Origin: Flammulina velutipes
Lineage: Eukaryota; Basidiomycota; Agaricomycetes; Agaricales; Physalacriaceae
Reading direction: 5' to 3'
Length of the DNA stretch: 64,000 nucleotides
Assembly: GCA_011800155.1 (NCBI GenBank)
Contig: CM022370.1
Location: 2,294,001-2,358,000, forward strand
How positions within the stretch are numbered: position 1 is the stretch's first letter; each line of letters starts with the position of its first letter. The notes beneath the pieces are model-generated. The model did no database searches, was not told the origin of the DNA, and saw nothing but the letters and a program-made list of their open reading frames with translations. Of this stretch, positions 21,766 through 34,860 are shown piece after piece. The translations under genes and the position numbers were made by a program.

Positions 21766-23508
21766 TCACATATTGAACTTCACCGTCTGCTCTCCTCTAC
21801 CTCGTTCAATCTTAATTAAACGTTTAGCAACGCAATTATATACGATACGCGTTGCTCCTTGTCCCACTGCTAACGCTGAACTTCCCTGCGACATTGCCTT
21901 GGCCGTCAGAATATCTTTTGCCTTGTTGAGAGGCAGCGAAAAGTTGGGTGGTGAAGATAGAAGGGAGACAAGCAAATGTGCTGTCAGGACTTGTTGCATA
22001 GTCGGTTGTTCGGCATAGGCACTACCAGAGGATAGATCGGATGCAGCGGGCGAAGAGGGAGATGGCGTCAAGGCAGCCACAGATTTTAGATGAGCACTGG
22101 AAGGCAATTTATTAGAAGTCTGTCGTCGCAAGATAGAACAAAGAAACTGACATTGTCTCTTTCGCCCTCGGTGGTTTGGGTCCTTCGCCCTCACCTGAAG
22201 TCTGGAATGGGTGTCCAGGCATTATGGTGTCGCCCATAGTTGTCCATATTTTACTCTGAGGGTCGTATGTAAAAACGCGTTCTTGAATAGATGACTGCGA
22301 GCACTCACCGCTATGCGTTCAACCTCAGCATTGATACGAAGACGCGCCTTCGTTCCCGGAGTTTCTGGAGGAAGGATCTGGTCGGCCATATCGACACTAG
22401 AGAGAATTTGAGGAGCTTTGACGTCCTCTATGACTGGAGTTGGAGGCGGAATTATGGATACGTCCTCGCTCACTTCTCCAACCTGGATTGGATGTACTAT
22501 TCTGCTCTTCACTGGAGTTTGAGGGCTCGGAGGAGAAGGCAGATTGGGATGGATGGCATGCAATGGGCTTGAAAATGACGCGGAAGTATTGCCAAAGTCA
22601 ACGTCTTCGGATAATAGACTGTCTGTCAACCTTAGGCCGCCTGCAGTCGGAGCACTAGGAGTGGACCAGAATGATTCCTCTGCCGGGTCTGTAGCAGCTA
22701 CAGGGGTGATTGGACGTTTTGGTGGTACCGACTTGGGCTTGGGTTTCGTTGGTTTCTCGAGGTTTCTGGTTCGGAGGATGTCTCTCTAGAAACAGTCAGC
22801 GTTTAGAGTGTAAGTGAATGATTTTGTATGCTGACCCGTTTTTCCATTTCTTGCACCTTGCGTTCCAATTCGCGGACTTCTTGCTCCTCTCGCTCAATAT
22901 CTACCTTCAATGAGGGGCCTTGCGTGACTTGGCTCTCCAGTCAACGATCGACCAATGTTCTGAAACGGTGTGCGATAGCAGAACTTACCTCTTGCATAGT
23001 TTGATTTATCTCTTGGATACTTTGACGCGTCTGTTCGATCTGTTCGAGGAGTTCTGTGGCGCGCGTAAAGACGCTCTGCATAGGGCGAACGGATTGACTG
23101 GTATAGATATCAGCGCTGCGATGAAAGGCAGAGAATCGACACGTACTATCGATGTATGTATTTGAGGGCCGCCTGGAGATACACCTCTGGTTCGATTTCC
23201 GATATTCTGCCATCGTCACGTCGCGCTGGTGGCCGTCTGAGTGGTGTTGCGCCATGAAATTCGGCGCGAGTTAGCTCGGGCGCTGTCGTCCCAGAGGATT
23301 CTCTGTCCTGTCCGGGATGGGGGTCGTTGAGGGTAAACAAGCTTAGTTCCGAGGAATCAATATCGCGAATTAAATCGCCCAAATGAGTGCGCAGAACGGC
23401 AGCGGTGAACGACTGGCTCGTCGACGGGCCAGCAACGTCGCTTGCAGCTGAGTGGATTGCTCTTGTGCATACAGAAAGCTTGTCGAGGTGGGCGGAGATG
23501 AAGGCCAT
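21766..23508 (-). CDS. SPC34: DASH/DAM1 complex subunit SPC34-like, long form
   Basis: Six exons (23508-23147, 23097-22989, 22934-22836, 22785-22309, 22255-22152, 22096-21766) give 493 residues. The N-terminus, with VLRTHLGDLIRDIDSSELSL, fits the Spc34 signature LIRD-x-HE-x-LF. Coiled-coil segments follow (ELLEQIEQTRQSIQEI and EQEVRELERKVQEMEKR). SPC34 is part of the ring that couples kinetochores to spindle microtubules. Yeast Spc34 is near 300 residues; here about 250 more follow, with a phosphorylatable Pro/Ser region (several TP sites), IWTTMGDTIMPGHPF and a helical C-terminus. The intron ending at 22935 is the least certain, since its acceptor was chosen by frame. Confidence 0.75.
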
Positions 23509-23658
23509 GATTGTGGTTGAAGATCAAGCCAGACAAACACAACACGCTTATACTTTGACCGTCACTTCAACTGACTTTTTGGCCAGCGTTGGCTTCAATT
23601 ATTCGTCTCGCTTCATTCTGACTGCGCCACAGTATACTGGCCTGTGCCCGCCTTTCTG

Positions 23659-26600
23659 ATGTGGGAACCTCTCCCCCTCATCGTGTATGGCTACGCGGTC
23701 CATCCTTTGACTCCTTCACGGCGCGACACAAGATGGTCCAGCAGGAACAATCGCGACCGACTTTCAATCGTCACAGAGGCCTCTTCTACGACCGACGACC
23801 ACTTCATCCATCGCGACGTCGTCTCCCTGGAAGTTGGTGATGAAATCTACGCATTCGAAAAGTACACGCCAAGAACTCCTGGAGATGAAGTTTGGTACAG
23901 AGGGTATGTCGCCTCATCTTAAGTCTATTCCTGTTGTGAACGCCATTGCAGCTACGTTGTCTGCACGACTAGGAGACCTGTTGTGACTTGGGCCATGTCT
24001 GGAGACCCTTTAGCTATCGTCAAGACACCAGTTAAATCAGAAGAACCTCAGCAAGTCTTCATCGGAATATTCCCTGCATCCCACATATTCATACGCGACG
24101 AGCTCGCCGACGCCGAAGGACGCCTCAATCTCAACAACTATGCCAACTCTGTGAACGCCCCCACGAACGGGACAGGTCACCAGAAAAATGGCTCCAGCTC
24201 GGCAGATACGTTATCCCATTTGGTTCGCGACAGAGGAGGCACGAGTATGCATACCCTAAGGGAGGAAGACGAGGACTTTGACGCGCAAACAACTACAAGT
24301 CGACGGTCATTCAGGCTTGGTCCCCCTCCCGAGCAGGCTATATCCCTGCGCGTTGGGCTCCCCGTGTATTCCAACAGTCTCCGTTCATCATCCCCAGCAG
24401 AGTCACAATCTCAGCTGAAACCTCTACCACCACGTCCATCCTTGAAATCAGGCGACGACACCGCATCTGGCGCGGAACAGCCTATCATTGACGAAATTGC
24501 ATCTGCTCTACGTGAATGGCATGCCCTCATGTTCCAATATCTCGCCAAACGAGACTACAAGCTATTTCACATTGTCAAAGGTCACATAGAAGCGCTACAT
24601 CTTGGGCGCCTTCAGCTGCTGGCGCAGACTCTTAGCGCAGAGGAAACCGTCAACATGCGACGAAGCTGCGTTACCAGACTGGTCAGTGGGAATCTCGTGC
24701 AGGGCCTTGATGTGATTGTTCGACATCCTTCATGGGGTGGTTTAGTGACGGTCGATGTTGACGGAGACTTGGATCCTCGGAGTTGGGTTAGCGCCGTTAG
24801 GATGTACGCCATGCAATCGTCTTTAGCGTACCTAAACGCTCCCCCAGAAGAGCCGCGTCCCTATCCAATAGGACCGAACGCAGAATATGTCGCCTCGGTT
24901 CCACTCCCCACTCCCGCACTTTCAGCTTTCGCAGAATCCGCTTCCTCTCGAAAAGGGCGCATACGATCTGTTGGTTACTCTTCACCTTCGACAGAACCCA
25001 AGGCAGATGCCGCCAGGTTCTACCACGTCTTTCTCGACGTGCGAGCTTTGGTTGCGACTCCTTGCTCCCCCGGAGAAACGGCAGAGCTTTACTTCTCGCT
25101 GTACAGGAAACAGGGGACACAGTTTGTCAGTGAAGACTTCTGTACGATTCTCAACCACAATGGCGTACCAGCTCGGGACCCCTCCAACAAAATACGGACA
25201 TTGTTCACCGATCTTGCTCAAGGCGACATTCAGGATCCTATCTATCTCGTTTGCCGTATTATCCGGAACGGCTCTCTGAAGATGGGCCAAGGCGTAGCCA
25301 ATTATCTGGCGAGTGGGAGGAGAGGCTCCGAGAGCTCACAAGTGGGAGAAGCGACAGATCTGGCCATCCCACGGCGCCCTTCAACGTCGGATTCCTCAAC
25401 TCACTTTCGACGACCTTTTGGTTGCGCGGTTCTGGAACTGACACAACTTTCACAAATGGTCAATGACAGTGCCGACGCTTCTGCGACGAAAGAATATACT
25501 ATGCCCATCTACGTCCCGACAAACGAAGTTTCCTTCTGCATGATGCACCAAAACATCATCAACAACAATACCAGGGAGTACGAGAAGTCTCCTCGGTAAG
25601 TGCATTCAACGTTCGTGTATATGTACGCTTACATGCCGCACAGTGCGGAGAACATGGCAGTATCTATCAAGATCTTCCGTGGAGACGTGAAGACTATCGT
25701 TAGGGAGAACCCATCTCAACTCCAAGATACTCCTACGACCCTTCGTCTAGGGTTTCCCGACGTCGTATTCCCTGGAGATATACGCAACGAGTTGTATGTA
25801 AAGCTCTGGGCGGGTGAATTTGTCTCCTCCCATGGCGGTGGCGGGCGCATCAGTGTCTCGAACTTTGCTCGGAGCCCGATGAGTACAACGCCTGCCAACG
25901 TACAAGTTACGATGGAGGTTCGAGATCAGGAAGGAAGGGTTATCGATTCAGTTATCGCGCAAGGCAGCGGCGAACCGTTAGCTTCCCACTTCAACTCCAT
26001 GGTATTCCAGCGATGCAACGAGCCGACCTATGGGGAGCTGATCAAAGTTCAATTACCAACATCTGGCGTCCCCTCCTGGCATCTGCTCTTCACATTCCGA
26101 CACCGTTCTGGACGAGATCGCAGTAACTCGCGCAGTGCCGGAGATTCTGCGGATCGACCATTCGCATTCGCCTTCCAACCGTTATTCCCCGATAAACGTT
26201 CATTCATTGAAGACGGCAGTCATCGTCTTGTACTCTACAAGGCAGATAAGCTGTCCACTCTTAACCCAGACGTCTATCTCAATGCTCCATACTCTGTGCC
26301 AGCCGGCCTGAAGCTGGAGCAACTACCTCTACATGCAGAAATGCAACGCAACGCGCCTGTTATGCGAGATTCCCTCACTATTCGCACATCCCTCTGCTCC
26401 ACCAAATATACCCAGAATCCTGTGCTTTTAAGCCTGCTCAACTGGGAGAAGATCACTGCAGAGGAGGAGGATTTATCGACGGTCCTCACGAAATTCACCT
26501 TCGTTGGAGAGATGGAGATCGTCAAGTTCTTACCTGACATTTTCGACGCCCTCTTCGGTATCATGGTGTCGGGAGATCAGACGTCCGAAACCGATCTTCT

Positions 26601-29600
26601 CGTCTTCAATGCACTCGTCACTGTCCTGAGGATCGTCCAAGATCGCCGCTTCAGTAACTTCCAGCCCGTCCTTGATGTATACATCGAAAAGCACTTTACA
26701 TGCGCGACTGCTTCGTCTCGGATGATTCATTCTATGAACCGTCTCCTCGTCGACCCAACGTCCACTTCTACTGCATCGTCCCTTCGAGCTGCATTGAAGG
26801 TCTGGCACTACGTCATGAAATTCATCGCTCGTTCCCGAGAGCTGCAAAAGGCCAGGGAAGCAGGAGTGGGCGGGGGCGCCACCGCAGAACATCTCGAGAC
26901 AACGTTCAAGCGGGAGCTGCGTACACATCTGACAGAAATCACGCACATGATGTCGGCGACTTCACCTCCCTCGATAGTCGGAACCCAGACTATCGCTCTC
27001 CAACACTTCACTTCAATACTCCCCGAGCTTACTAAGATATTCTCCACTGTCGATTTGGTCGGCATCGTCACCGCCTTTGCGACAAACACTGTGACGGCTG
27101 GCAAAGGCAAGCTCGTCATCTGGAAGCTCATCATGTATCTTCAGATCGTCAAAGGTTTCCTGTTCGACAATCCACAGTCACGCCCTCTTCTCGTCGAATC
27201 TGTCGTTATATGGATCAAACTTCATTTTGGCCGTTACGATGAATACGCTAACACTCGGAGTAGTGACACCGAGAGCGTGAAGGATACAGCGAGAGTGACT
27301 TGGCTGGAAAGCATACGGCTTTGCGTAACGATCATCGCTGTCATGTTGGATAAATTGCAGACGAGTCTTGTTGACCCCAAAGTTCTTGAAGATCGAGCGA
27401 GGCTAAAGCTGGAGCAAGAGAACATGGAGAACCTGTTGTCTTTGATCCCAAGGTTGGTCAATCACCATTCAGTCGTCTTCGCATCACGTATTGACTCATT
27501 TCCAGGCTGTTGGATTCGTACAGGGAGCTCCAGGATCCGGAATCTCTGAAGGCTTTGGAACGCTCGCACTCCCCGCGTACCCCATTGCCTGTGACGTTCC
27601 CCGAGTCATATCCTTTTTCGATGCTGTCGACTCTTCCCAATCCCAGTAGGATAGGCAACAAGATACGAGAAGCAGAAGGCTTGCTCAACGTAGGGTTGGG
27701 GGAAACCGCCATCGTTTTCCTAGTCATTATCCTCTCGTCGCCTGTCAAGCACATTCTCGACTTCTTGGAAGCCAGCCTTGATATCGAAGGACACGATCGC
27801 TTCCTCGCTTTGATGTCCCAATTCTTCAAAGTTGCCACTTCGATACTGGACAACGATGCATTTCCTCGAACGTGGCTCAACGTTAATATCCTGGCCCATC
27901 GGATGCTTGTGAAGATGATGGATCCCGTTTCCACCATTCTGGAAAAAGAGTTTGTTCCACCTCGGGATTCTGAATCTCAGTTTGATGCCCAGCTGTGGCG
28001 GGACACCTTCCATATGCTTCTCAAACTACTTTCGTCGGAACAGCTCGTGATAGAAGACTTCAGCCCCCAGGTATGTATTGCTTCCATTGAGGTATGCAGG
28101 CAATTCACATCGGTCTAGAAACGGCGAGCGGTTTGGCGTCTTGCTGGTGATGTACGTGGCGAGGGCTCAAGTATCATGTATGCACTATGGCAAGCTTTAG
28201 GTTGGGCAGAGCAAGTAACACATACTGGGGAGTCAGCTCGATATGGTGTAAGCGCTCTACTACTGCTCTTAATCAACTCTGAATCTTTTTCACAGGGTTA
28301 CCAAGTTTACCTGAACATTCTCGTCGGACAAGTTGTCAGTCTCTGCTTAAGTCACCACGAGCAACTGCGCAACAACGCAGTTCATATGCTCTACTGCATG
28401 ATTGTCTCCGAGTATCATCAGTCTGGAAATTTCGACGAGATTGAAAATGAGCTCGTCACACGATTGGATTCCCTGTTTATGTCGGACACCAAAGGAGATG
28501 ATATCTCTGGAGCCTTCTTTGTCGGACAGTTGCGGCATCTGTTCGATTCTTCCGACGTCGACGAAGCTTTACGGGAACGCGTCGGCACATTCCTCGACTC
28601 AGTCGACCTTTTCTTGGAGCTTTTGCTGAGTTTACGGGCGCTTCCAGAAGGGGAAGAGTTTGCAGACGAGCGCGTTATTGCAACGGTAAGCTCTACCTGG
28701 CACGTCATGTATTCGCGTTTCTCATAGTCGCAGCTGAGGCTTATGAACTTTATCCGCCGGATTGGTCGGGACGAGATATACATCAAGTATGTTCACCAAC
28801 TCGTCAATGTCAGTGTTCCTCTTTTCCCTTGTGGCTGTTGTCTGATACACGCCCCCAGATGCATCTACAATCCCAGAACTTTGTGGAAGCGGCGTTGACT
28901 CTCAAGCTACATTCTGACCTGCATCAGTGGGACCTCAACAGCTTTGTCATGCCCATGGACGATCTCGGTCTTCCACAACAGTCACAGTTCCATCGGAAGG
29001 AGACCCTCTGCTTGCTGATTCTTGACTATTTAGGTGAGAGACTCGTGCTACTCACCATAACTACACTCGGACTAAACCGAATTTAGGCAAAGGAAAGGCT
29101 TGGGAGCGTGCCATTGATATTTGCAAAGAACTGGCATATCAGCATTCTGAAGTGACATTCAACTAGTGAGCTCCATATCATCCATATCGAGGGTACCAAA
29201 ACGCTAAACTCTATCGTAGTGGACGTCTGTCAGAAATACTCCGCCACCAGGCAACACTCCTAGAACATATTGTGACCGACGAACGATATTACGCCGACTA
29301 CTATCTGGTTACTTTCTATGGCAACTTCCCGGGAGCCATACGCGATAAACGCTTTATTGTGCGCCCTGTTTCTATTGTGTGGCATATTTAAATCCCGAAC
29401 TAATTTGTATTCCTTCTAGTACCGGGGATACGAATGGGAAAAGTATGGCGCCTTCTGTGAGCGAATGCTGAACAAGCATTCGGGGGCTCAGCTACTGAAG
29501 ACTGCTGGGGATCCACCAGTGGACATACGCTTCGGCAACGACCAGTACATTCAATGCTTAGGCGTCACCCCAGAGCCTGACCGGACCCTACCAATCTTCC

Positions 29601-30655
29601 AAAACCCTGACGTGCCACCGGCAGTACGATCATACTACGAGCATAGCGCCATCAACCTATTCAGCACGTCGAGACAGATCAAGAAAATGGCAGGGAGTAG
29701 CGGTGGAGGCGATGAGTTTTGGGTGGAAAAAAGCTACTTCACGACGGAGGAGACATTCCCTACAGTCCTCCGACGTTCCCAAGTTATCGAGATCGAGATC
29801 GTTGAACTGAACCCAGTGGAGACAGCTCTAACGGACGTGGAGACACAGACAAAGGAACTTGCTGCGCTCAGCGTGCGGTATCATGCCCTTGCCAAGACGA
29901 ATCAAGCTGTTTCAACCAATGCACTAGCCATGGCTCTCAATGCCGTCGTTGACGCTCCCATCAACACTGGAGTATCCGCCTACCGCCAAACCTTCTCCCC
30001 CGAATATCTTGACCATTACCCGGACCGCGCCGACCTTGTGGAACGTCTGCGCATCGCCATTGACGACCAGGTCCGAACTATCGACACCTGCCTGCGCCTC
30101 CATGGCCAATTGTGCCCACCCGAGTTCCACCCCTTCCATGATACCCTTGACAAATTCTTCAAGAAAAACTTCCGTGATGAGATCCGGCGGCTAGGATTAA
30201 CAGGGGGCGACATAGGGACCACATACGAGCCTACAGTGTCGATGTCGATATCCTCGGGATCCACTGCGACGAAACGAACGATACGTCTCCCGTCCCTCCG
30301 ACGGGCCTTCTCAGGCGCCTCGACGCCCACTGCCCCGCCCATCCAGACACGAACAAGCGACCAGTTCGTGCGCGTGATGCAGCAGACGCCTCTACAGAGG
30401 CATTTAGCGCATTTGACACGTCATGGGATCAACGGAGTGTCCTCAGGACCGAGAGATACAGACTCAGTGTCCGTCGAGTCACCTGAGGACTTGTCGTTTG
30501 TCAACCTCGGGGGTGCGTCGAGTGCGTCACAGGAACCTCTGCCTTCTGGCGCGTCTTCTCATATGGGGTCCATGGGTTCCCTCCATTCCCTCAAAGGCCG
30601 TTTTTCTCGTTTTGGGTCCCTTAATTGGGGTCGGCGTGGCGCAACGAGCTCCTAG
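23659..30655 (+). CDS. DCK1: DOCK-family Rac/Cdc42 exchange factor
   Basis: Eleven exons (23659-23903, 23952-25595, 25644-27452, 27506-28070, 28119-28247, 28296-28685, 28728-28808, 28859-29033, 29087-29165, 29220-29358, 29420-30655) sum to 2163 residues with every phase consistent. An N-terminal SH3-like region (DVVSLEVGDEIYAFEKY, then IGIFPASHIF) is followed by a C2/DHR-1 region around the second exon junction. A long helical middle contains KRRAVWRLAGDVRGEG. A C-terminal DHR-2 includes LGKGKAWERAIDICKELA and YYADYYLVTFYGNFP. DOCK proteins, with ELMO partners, load GTP on Rac-type GTPases at membranes. The C-terminal tail is Ser-rich. Divergent from SPC34 over 150 bp. Confidence 0.93.
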
Positions 30656-31282
30656 TGTTTTGATCATCTAGATATTCCCCTGCGTTCCTTTCTTCTCTCA
30701 TGGATTTTAAATTCGACTTTCTTTGTGTGTAACCCATCTTTTTCTACCCTAGTTGTGCCCAACCTTAAAAATTTCGGTCGTAGGAAGCCATCTCTTGTTT
30801 TTTGCTTTGTCCAATCTATTGGATTTTTCAGGGATACCCCAAACCTCTATTGTCTTTTCTTTCTAGATCGCGTCCATATTTCGTTTCCATCTAACCTTAT
30901 TCATTATTGCGTTGTCAATCGTGTATGTAGTATTTCATGTCAATTCATCCTGCTTCAATTCGTCATGGAATGCAGTCTGATTTTCGGTATGCATATTTTA
31001 CAAGTTCTGTCCGAGTAGCGGTATGAATGTTGTGGAATAGTGCAAGTTTGTCGAGTAGTACAGTAGTTACGTACGTATACAGAATATAATAAAACCCAAA
31101 GGGAAACGAAGGGGATAGACGACTACAGAGGAATATTGTACAGGAAATCGTCCACAAGAGAACGTTGGAGAATGCAACATGATAAAGATAGAGTGTAATC
31201 GCCGAGAATTCCAGGCTAAAAGAAAGGAGGAATAATATGTGGCGTGGCGAAGCATCGAGTCATAAGCGCATAACAACGTAAC
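30656..31282. other. convergent intergenic region, 3' flanks
   Basis: T-rich DNA downstream of the DOCK gene and of the medA-like gene. No gene, repeat or RNA is recognised; presumably two 3' UTRs and terminators. Confidence 0.5.
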
Positions 31283-32643
31283 TCATACCAAATACTGATA
31301 GTCAATCGGCTCGCCCAGTTGGTACCCGTTGTGCGGCGAGTGGAAGTCGTGCAATCCGGAAAGCGAGTATTCCGAGTAGACGTGGTTCGCATATTCCGCA
31401 GGCGAGGGGCACTCTGAACTGTGGTGGCTCTGCGAGAAAAGGAGGCTATCTTGTAGGGGCTCGAATTTGGTGACTGGCTCGAGATCCGGAGCCTGGTAAA
31501 ACCTGCTATCGACATCCGACGGAGTCTGCAAGGGAGGATCTCCGGGGAGAGAGATGCTTGACTGCGTCGACCCAGAGGGAGAATCCGACGTGTACAAAGA
31601 CTGTGGCGCAATCAGACAAAGGATCAAAGGGAAATAAAGACGCATATACTCACGTATTTTGCAATGATCTTCTCGAGCGCCTGCCCTAAGAGGTTCCACT
31701 CGAAGACCTTTAGATCCTTTTCAATGTTCCTCGGCTTGGGGTCAGGGAATTCCATAATCTTCTGGAAGAAGAGCTCGACGCCCGGCTTGTGCTTGCTAAC
31801 CGTGGTCGGACGAAGTCCCTCCAAGTTGCGCCTAATCCTGTTCTTCTCCTCGACGGGGAACTCGTCGTTGACGAGCTTCTCGAGCAGGTAGATGATATCG
31901 ACGCTGGTGACGTAGAAGGAGTTGGTTTCGGCACGATAGATGCAGGAGATGACGGTCTCCGCTTCGGTGTAGTCCTCCTGGGCGACGGGCTCACAGTGAA
32001 GGGTGAGCTTGCAGCCTTGGACCATCTTGCGGAAGCGAACGAGACGCCTGCCCATGGCCTTCTCCGAGTGGTCCCAGTTGACGCACATGGACTCGAGAGG
32101 GGTAGCAAGGTCGAGGAGTGGCGTCTGAACGTTGAGATCCTCGAGCTCGCTGGGCGGGAGATCGATGCGAGTGCGCATCAGCGAGTTGGCACGAATGCGC
32201 TTGGGGGTGAACTTGCGCTCTGTGAGCGTCGGGGACGGCCTTGAGGGCGCAGGAATGGTAGTATTGGCGCGCCTTCTGCGGACGGGGCCGTCCGTACGAC
32301 TGGCAGGCCGCCAAAAGGCGAACTGACCGCAGGTAACGGTGTCGATGATGCCCTCATTGTCGAGGGCCTGAACAGAGATTTGGACATGGTCCGAAGCGAG
32401 GTTTTCGATGAAAGGAACGACACCGTCGAGCTGCCACTTTGCGAGGCTGGTGTCTGCTATCTGCTGAACAGAGGTGGCGATAGCTTTGTGGCCGACGACG
32501 AGACGCAGATAGACCTGCTGAGGACTTGGATGGTAGAAGTTAATGCGTACGGTGATTGGGACGCCAACGTCGCCCTCTGTGGGAGTGTAGTCGATGACTT
32601 GGATGTGGCCAGCCAGCGAGACGTGCATGCGAGAGGCAGACAT
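31283..32643 (-). CDS. medA: Medusa (MedA)-like developmental regulator
   Basis: Two exons (32643-31654, 31600-31283) give 435 residues. The conserved core reads FYVTSVDIIYLLEKLV, EEKNRIRRNLEGLRP, SKHKPGVELFF and PRNIEKDLKVFEW, as in the MedA/Acr1 family of filamentous fungi. It is preceded by a beta-rich N-terminal part (GHIQVIDYTPTEGDVG) and a basic linker (PVRRRRANTT). Ascomycete MedA proteins control conidiation and sexual development from the nucleus; the role in a basidiomycete is inferred only. The C-terminus is Ser/Tyr/His-rich and probably disordered. The single 53-nt intron falls right after the conserved core. Confidence 0.8.
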
Positions 32644-32755
32644 GGTGGTGGTACTGGTCCAAGAAGATATCCCAATATTTAAGTCATTTATTAGCGGTGG
32701 CCGAATTATTCTGGGATTATTTCCAAAAGTTTAAATCGCCTCGTGTTATCGTCGA

Positions 32756-33596
32756 TCACCGACAGGTCACATGTCTCGCGTCCCAAAGTTCGCCACCCCA
32801 GATCCGATCGACCGGCGGGACATGGCCTTCCACCGAAAGAACCCGGCCGCATGCCGAGCAGCCGCGAACAAACAATTCATCATAACTTTCCAAAAGGGAA
32901 AGGACCCCCGCCACCCCGGCGCTTGTCTGACTCAGCATCCCGCCCACCCGCTCACCGACGGTCCGGAACACACTGTACTGCGACAATGAGAACGGCCCGC
33001 CCCCGCCTTCCCGCGGACCGAACACGCTGATGGCCTCGACCACACAGCCACCGTCTCTCCCGTCGCCCAGCATCAGATACGCCGTCAGCACGTCTGCAAC
33101 CTTCACTACCAGAACATCATGCAAGTTCGCGTCGCTCCGTCGCGCCCGCCAGAATGCTGCCCGACATTTGGCGTGGCCCGTGTTCCATCTCACGACGAAC
33201 TCCCGGACGTCCATGCATGGTGCACCATCGGGAAATACGCTTGGTTTCGGTTTCACTTCGCGTATGTATGGCTCTGGTGATTTCTGCCTTTATCCAATAT
33301 TAGCCAAGTACAGGCCCTACAGCACAACACACACACCTCTTCTTGCTGTTTGTTCGCGCAATCTGCACATCTGAATCATCCTTTGCAGCGCGCGCCAACG
33401 CCTTTTGGACTGACTCCCCAAGCAAAGCCTCTTTTGCGCCATTTAACACATCGAGTTGCGGCCTTCCTCCCTTAACAAGGGTTCTCGGGATTCTCCTCAA
33501 ATGGTCCAATCGCTCATGAAGGCTTTTGAGCGCGGCGATTTCGTCTGTTAGCGCATCGAGTTGGCTGGTCGATTGAGCAAGCATTAACGCAAACAA
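32756..33596 (-). CDS. MED27: Mediator complex subunit 27-like
   Basis: Two exons (33596-33337, 33287-32756) give 263 residues; a second in-frame ATG at 33584 gives 259. The N-terminal helix (QLDALTDEIAALKSLHERLD) and the zinc-binding C-terminus (CSACGRVL, VPPVDRIW, ARHVTCR) agree with MED27, whose end is C-x2-C, then PP and H-x2-C. MED27 belongs to the Mediator tail/upper module linking activators to RNA polymerase II. The splice (donor 33336, acceptor 33288) was chosen among several GT repeats because it keeps phase and has a CTAAT branch site. The stop lies 112 bp upstream of the medA-like start on the same strand. Confidence 0.65.
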
Positions 33597-33640
33597 AAGT
33601 CAACAACTCGAACGCGTAAATATAAAAAATCCAGGTATAT

Positions 33641-34860
33641 TCAAACACTTTCCAATCGTTTAAATAGGCTATCCATCCTTGTCTCTAATCCTTCAACGTT
33701 CGTCTTGACAACCCCGCGGTTCTCATCGATGCTAGCCTCGACCTTGCCTACCGCGCCTTCCAGCTCATTCAGAGCTTCCCTCACCCTCTTCTGCTCTTCC
33801 TCCAACGTTCTCAGCGACTCTTCAAAATCACCAGCAGCCGCGTGCAACACCGCCAACGTCTTGAGCCTCGTAAGAATGTGGGGGATCTGCGGAACAGCGC
33901 CAGCCAGTCGGTTAAGCAAAGGCAACAACTGCTGATGGCTGCCTTCCGCTGGTCCAGCGCCTTTGCGTCCGTGTGCATGGGCAGAACGATCCAAGTCGGA
34001 GAGAAGAAGCTTAAGTCGGCGCGAAATAGAGTCAATATGTCGAGGCTGCGTAAGAAGCGTAACTTGGGAATTAAGACGCGTGATAAGAGGCACCAGTGGT
34101 GGTGGAAGAGGGCTGAGTTCGTCGAGTGCTGTCGTCGAGCTCCCGACGATGCGTTCAAGCTGACCGACGCGTTCGTCGAGGCCAACTAGCCCACTCGTAC
34201 CGTCCTTCTTCTCCTTGTCGCCTTCGATAGGAGTGCCAGTCTCCGGTGTTATGATCGTGGGCTCAGAGTCCTTTAACACTCGTCCCACCAGTCTTGCGCG
34301 CCCATGCCTCAACAGTCCCAACCTTCCCCTCACATCCGCTAATCCACGTATCAATTCGCCCGTATCCACTTCCTCGTCGTCCTCCACAGTCTCGCCACCT
34401 TCACTCTTCTTTGTCTTTTGTTCCCTCGTAGGATCAGCCACAGCAGCCTCCAACGCACTCAACTCGGCCTGCAGAGCCTTCAGCCTCAGATCCAGACGCA
34501 CTTTCTTGCCATCGCCCTCGTCGTCTTCACCACCAGCACTCTCGTAGAGTACACGCATTCTCTGGGCCCGTTTCTCCGCCTTTCTGAACTTATCGCTTGC
34601 TTCGTCGTGCGACATTCCAGGCATCACGTCCAGCTCCTCTGGGTTCGCAGTGCTGTCTCCGCCGCCACCGCGTCGATTGTTCGCGTTGCTATCGTCGTCG
34701 CCATTCGACTTTGTTGCCGGCGCCTCTGGTGGGTCCTCCGTCTCGTATACATCGGGCGCAGTGTCCTAACAGTCCGATATCAGAATCAGAATAATAAAGA
34801 CGCGAACAAAGCGCGCACAATATCGGGTAGGTTCGCGTACTTTGTGGCTGCAGCGCTCAT
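33641..34860 (-). CDS. JNM1: dynamitin (dynactin p50 subunit)
   Basis: Two exons (34860-34819, 34765-33641) give 388 residues. The N-terminus MSAAATKYANLPDID-TAPDVYET is the hallmark of dynamitin, and the intron falls inside it. Long heptad-rich helices follow (RKAEKRAQRM, LDERVGQLERIVG, LEGLETRMDSLFKRLE). Dynamitin holds the shoulder of dynactin, the cofactor of cytoplasmic dynein, here needed for nuclear and vesicle transport along hyphae. The gene sits at the edge of a gene-poor stretch. Confidence 0.88.

Noticed and set aside
23116..23146. 31-nt intron between the first two SPC34 exons
   Set aside because: The next acceptor in the same phase gives a 49-nt intron with a CTGAT branch site.
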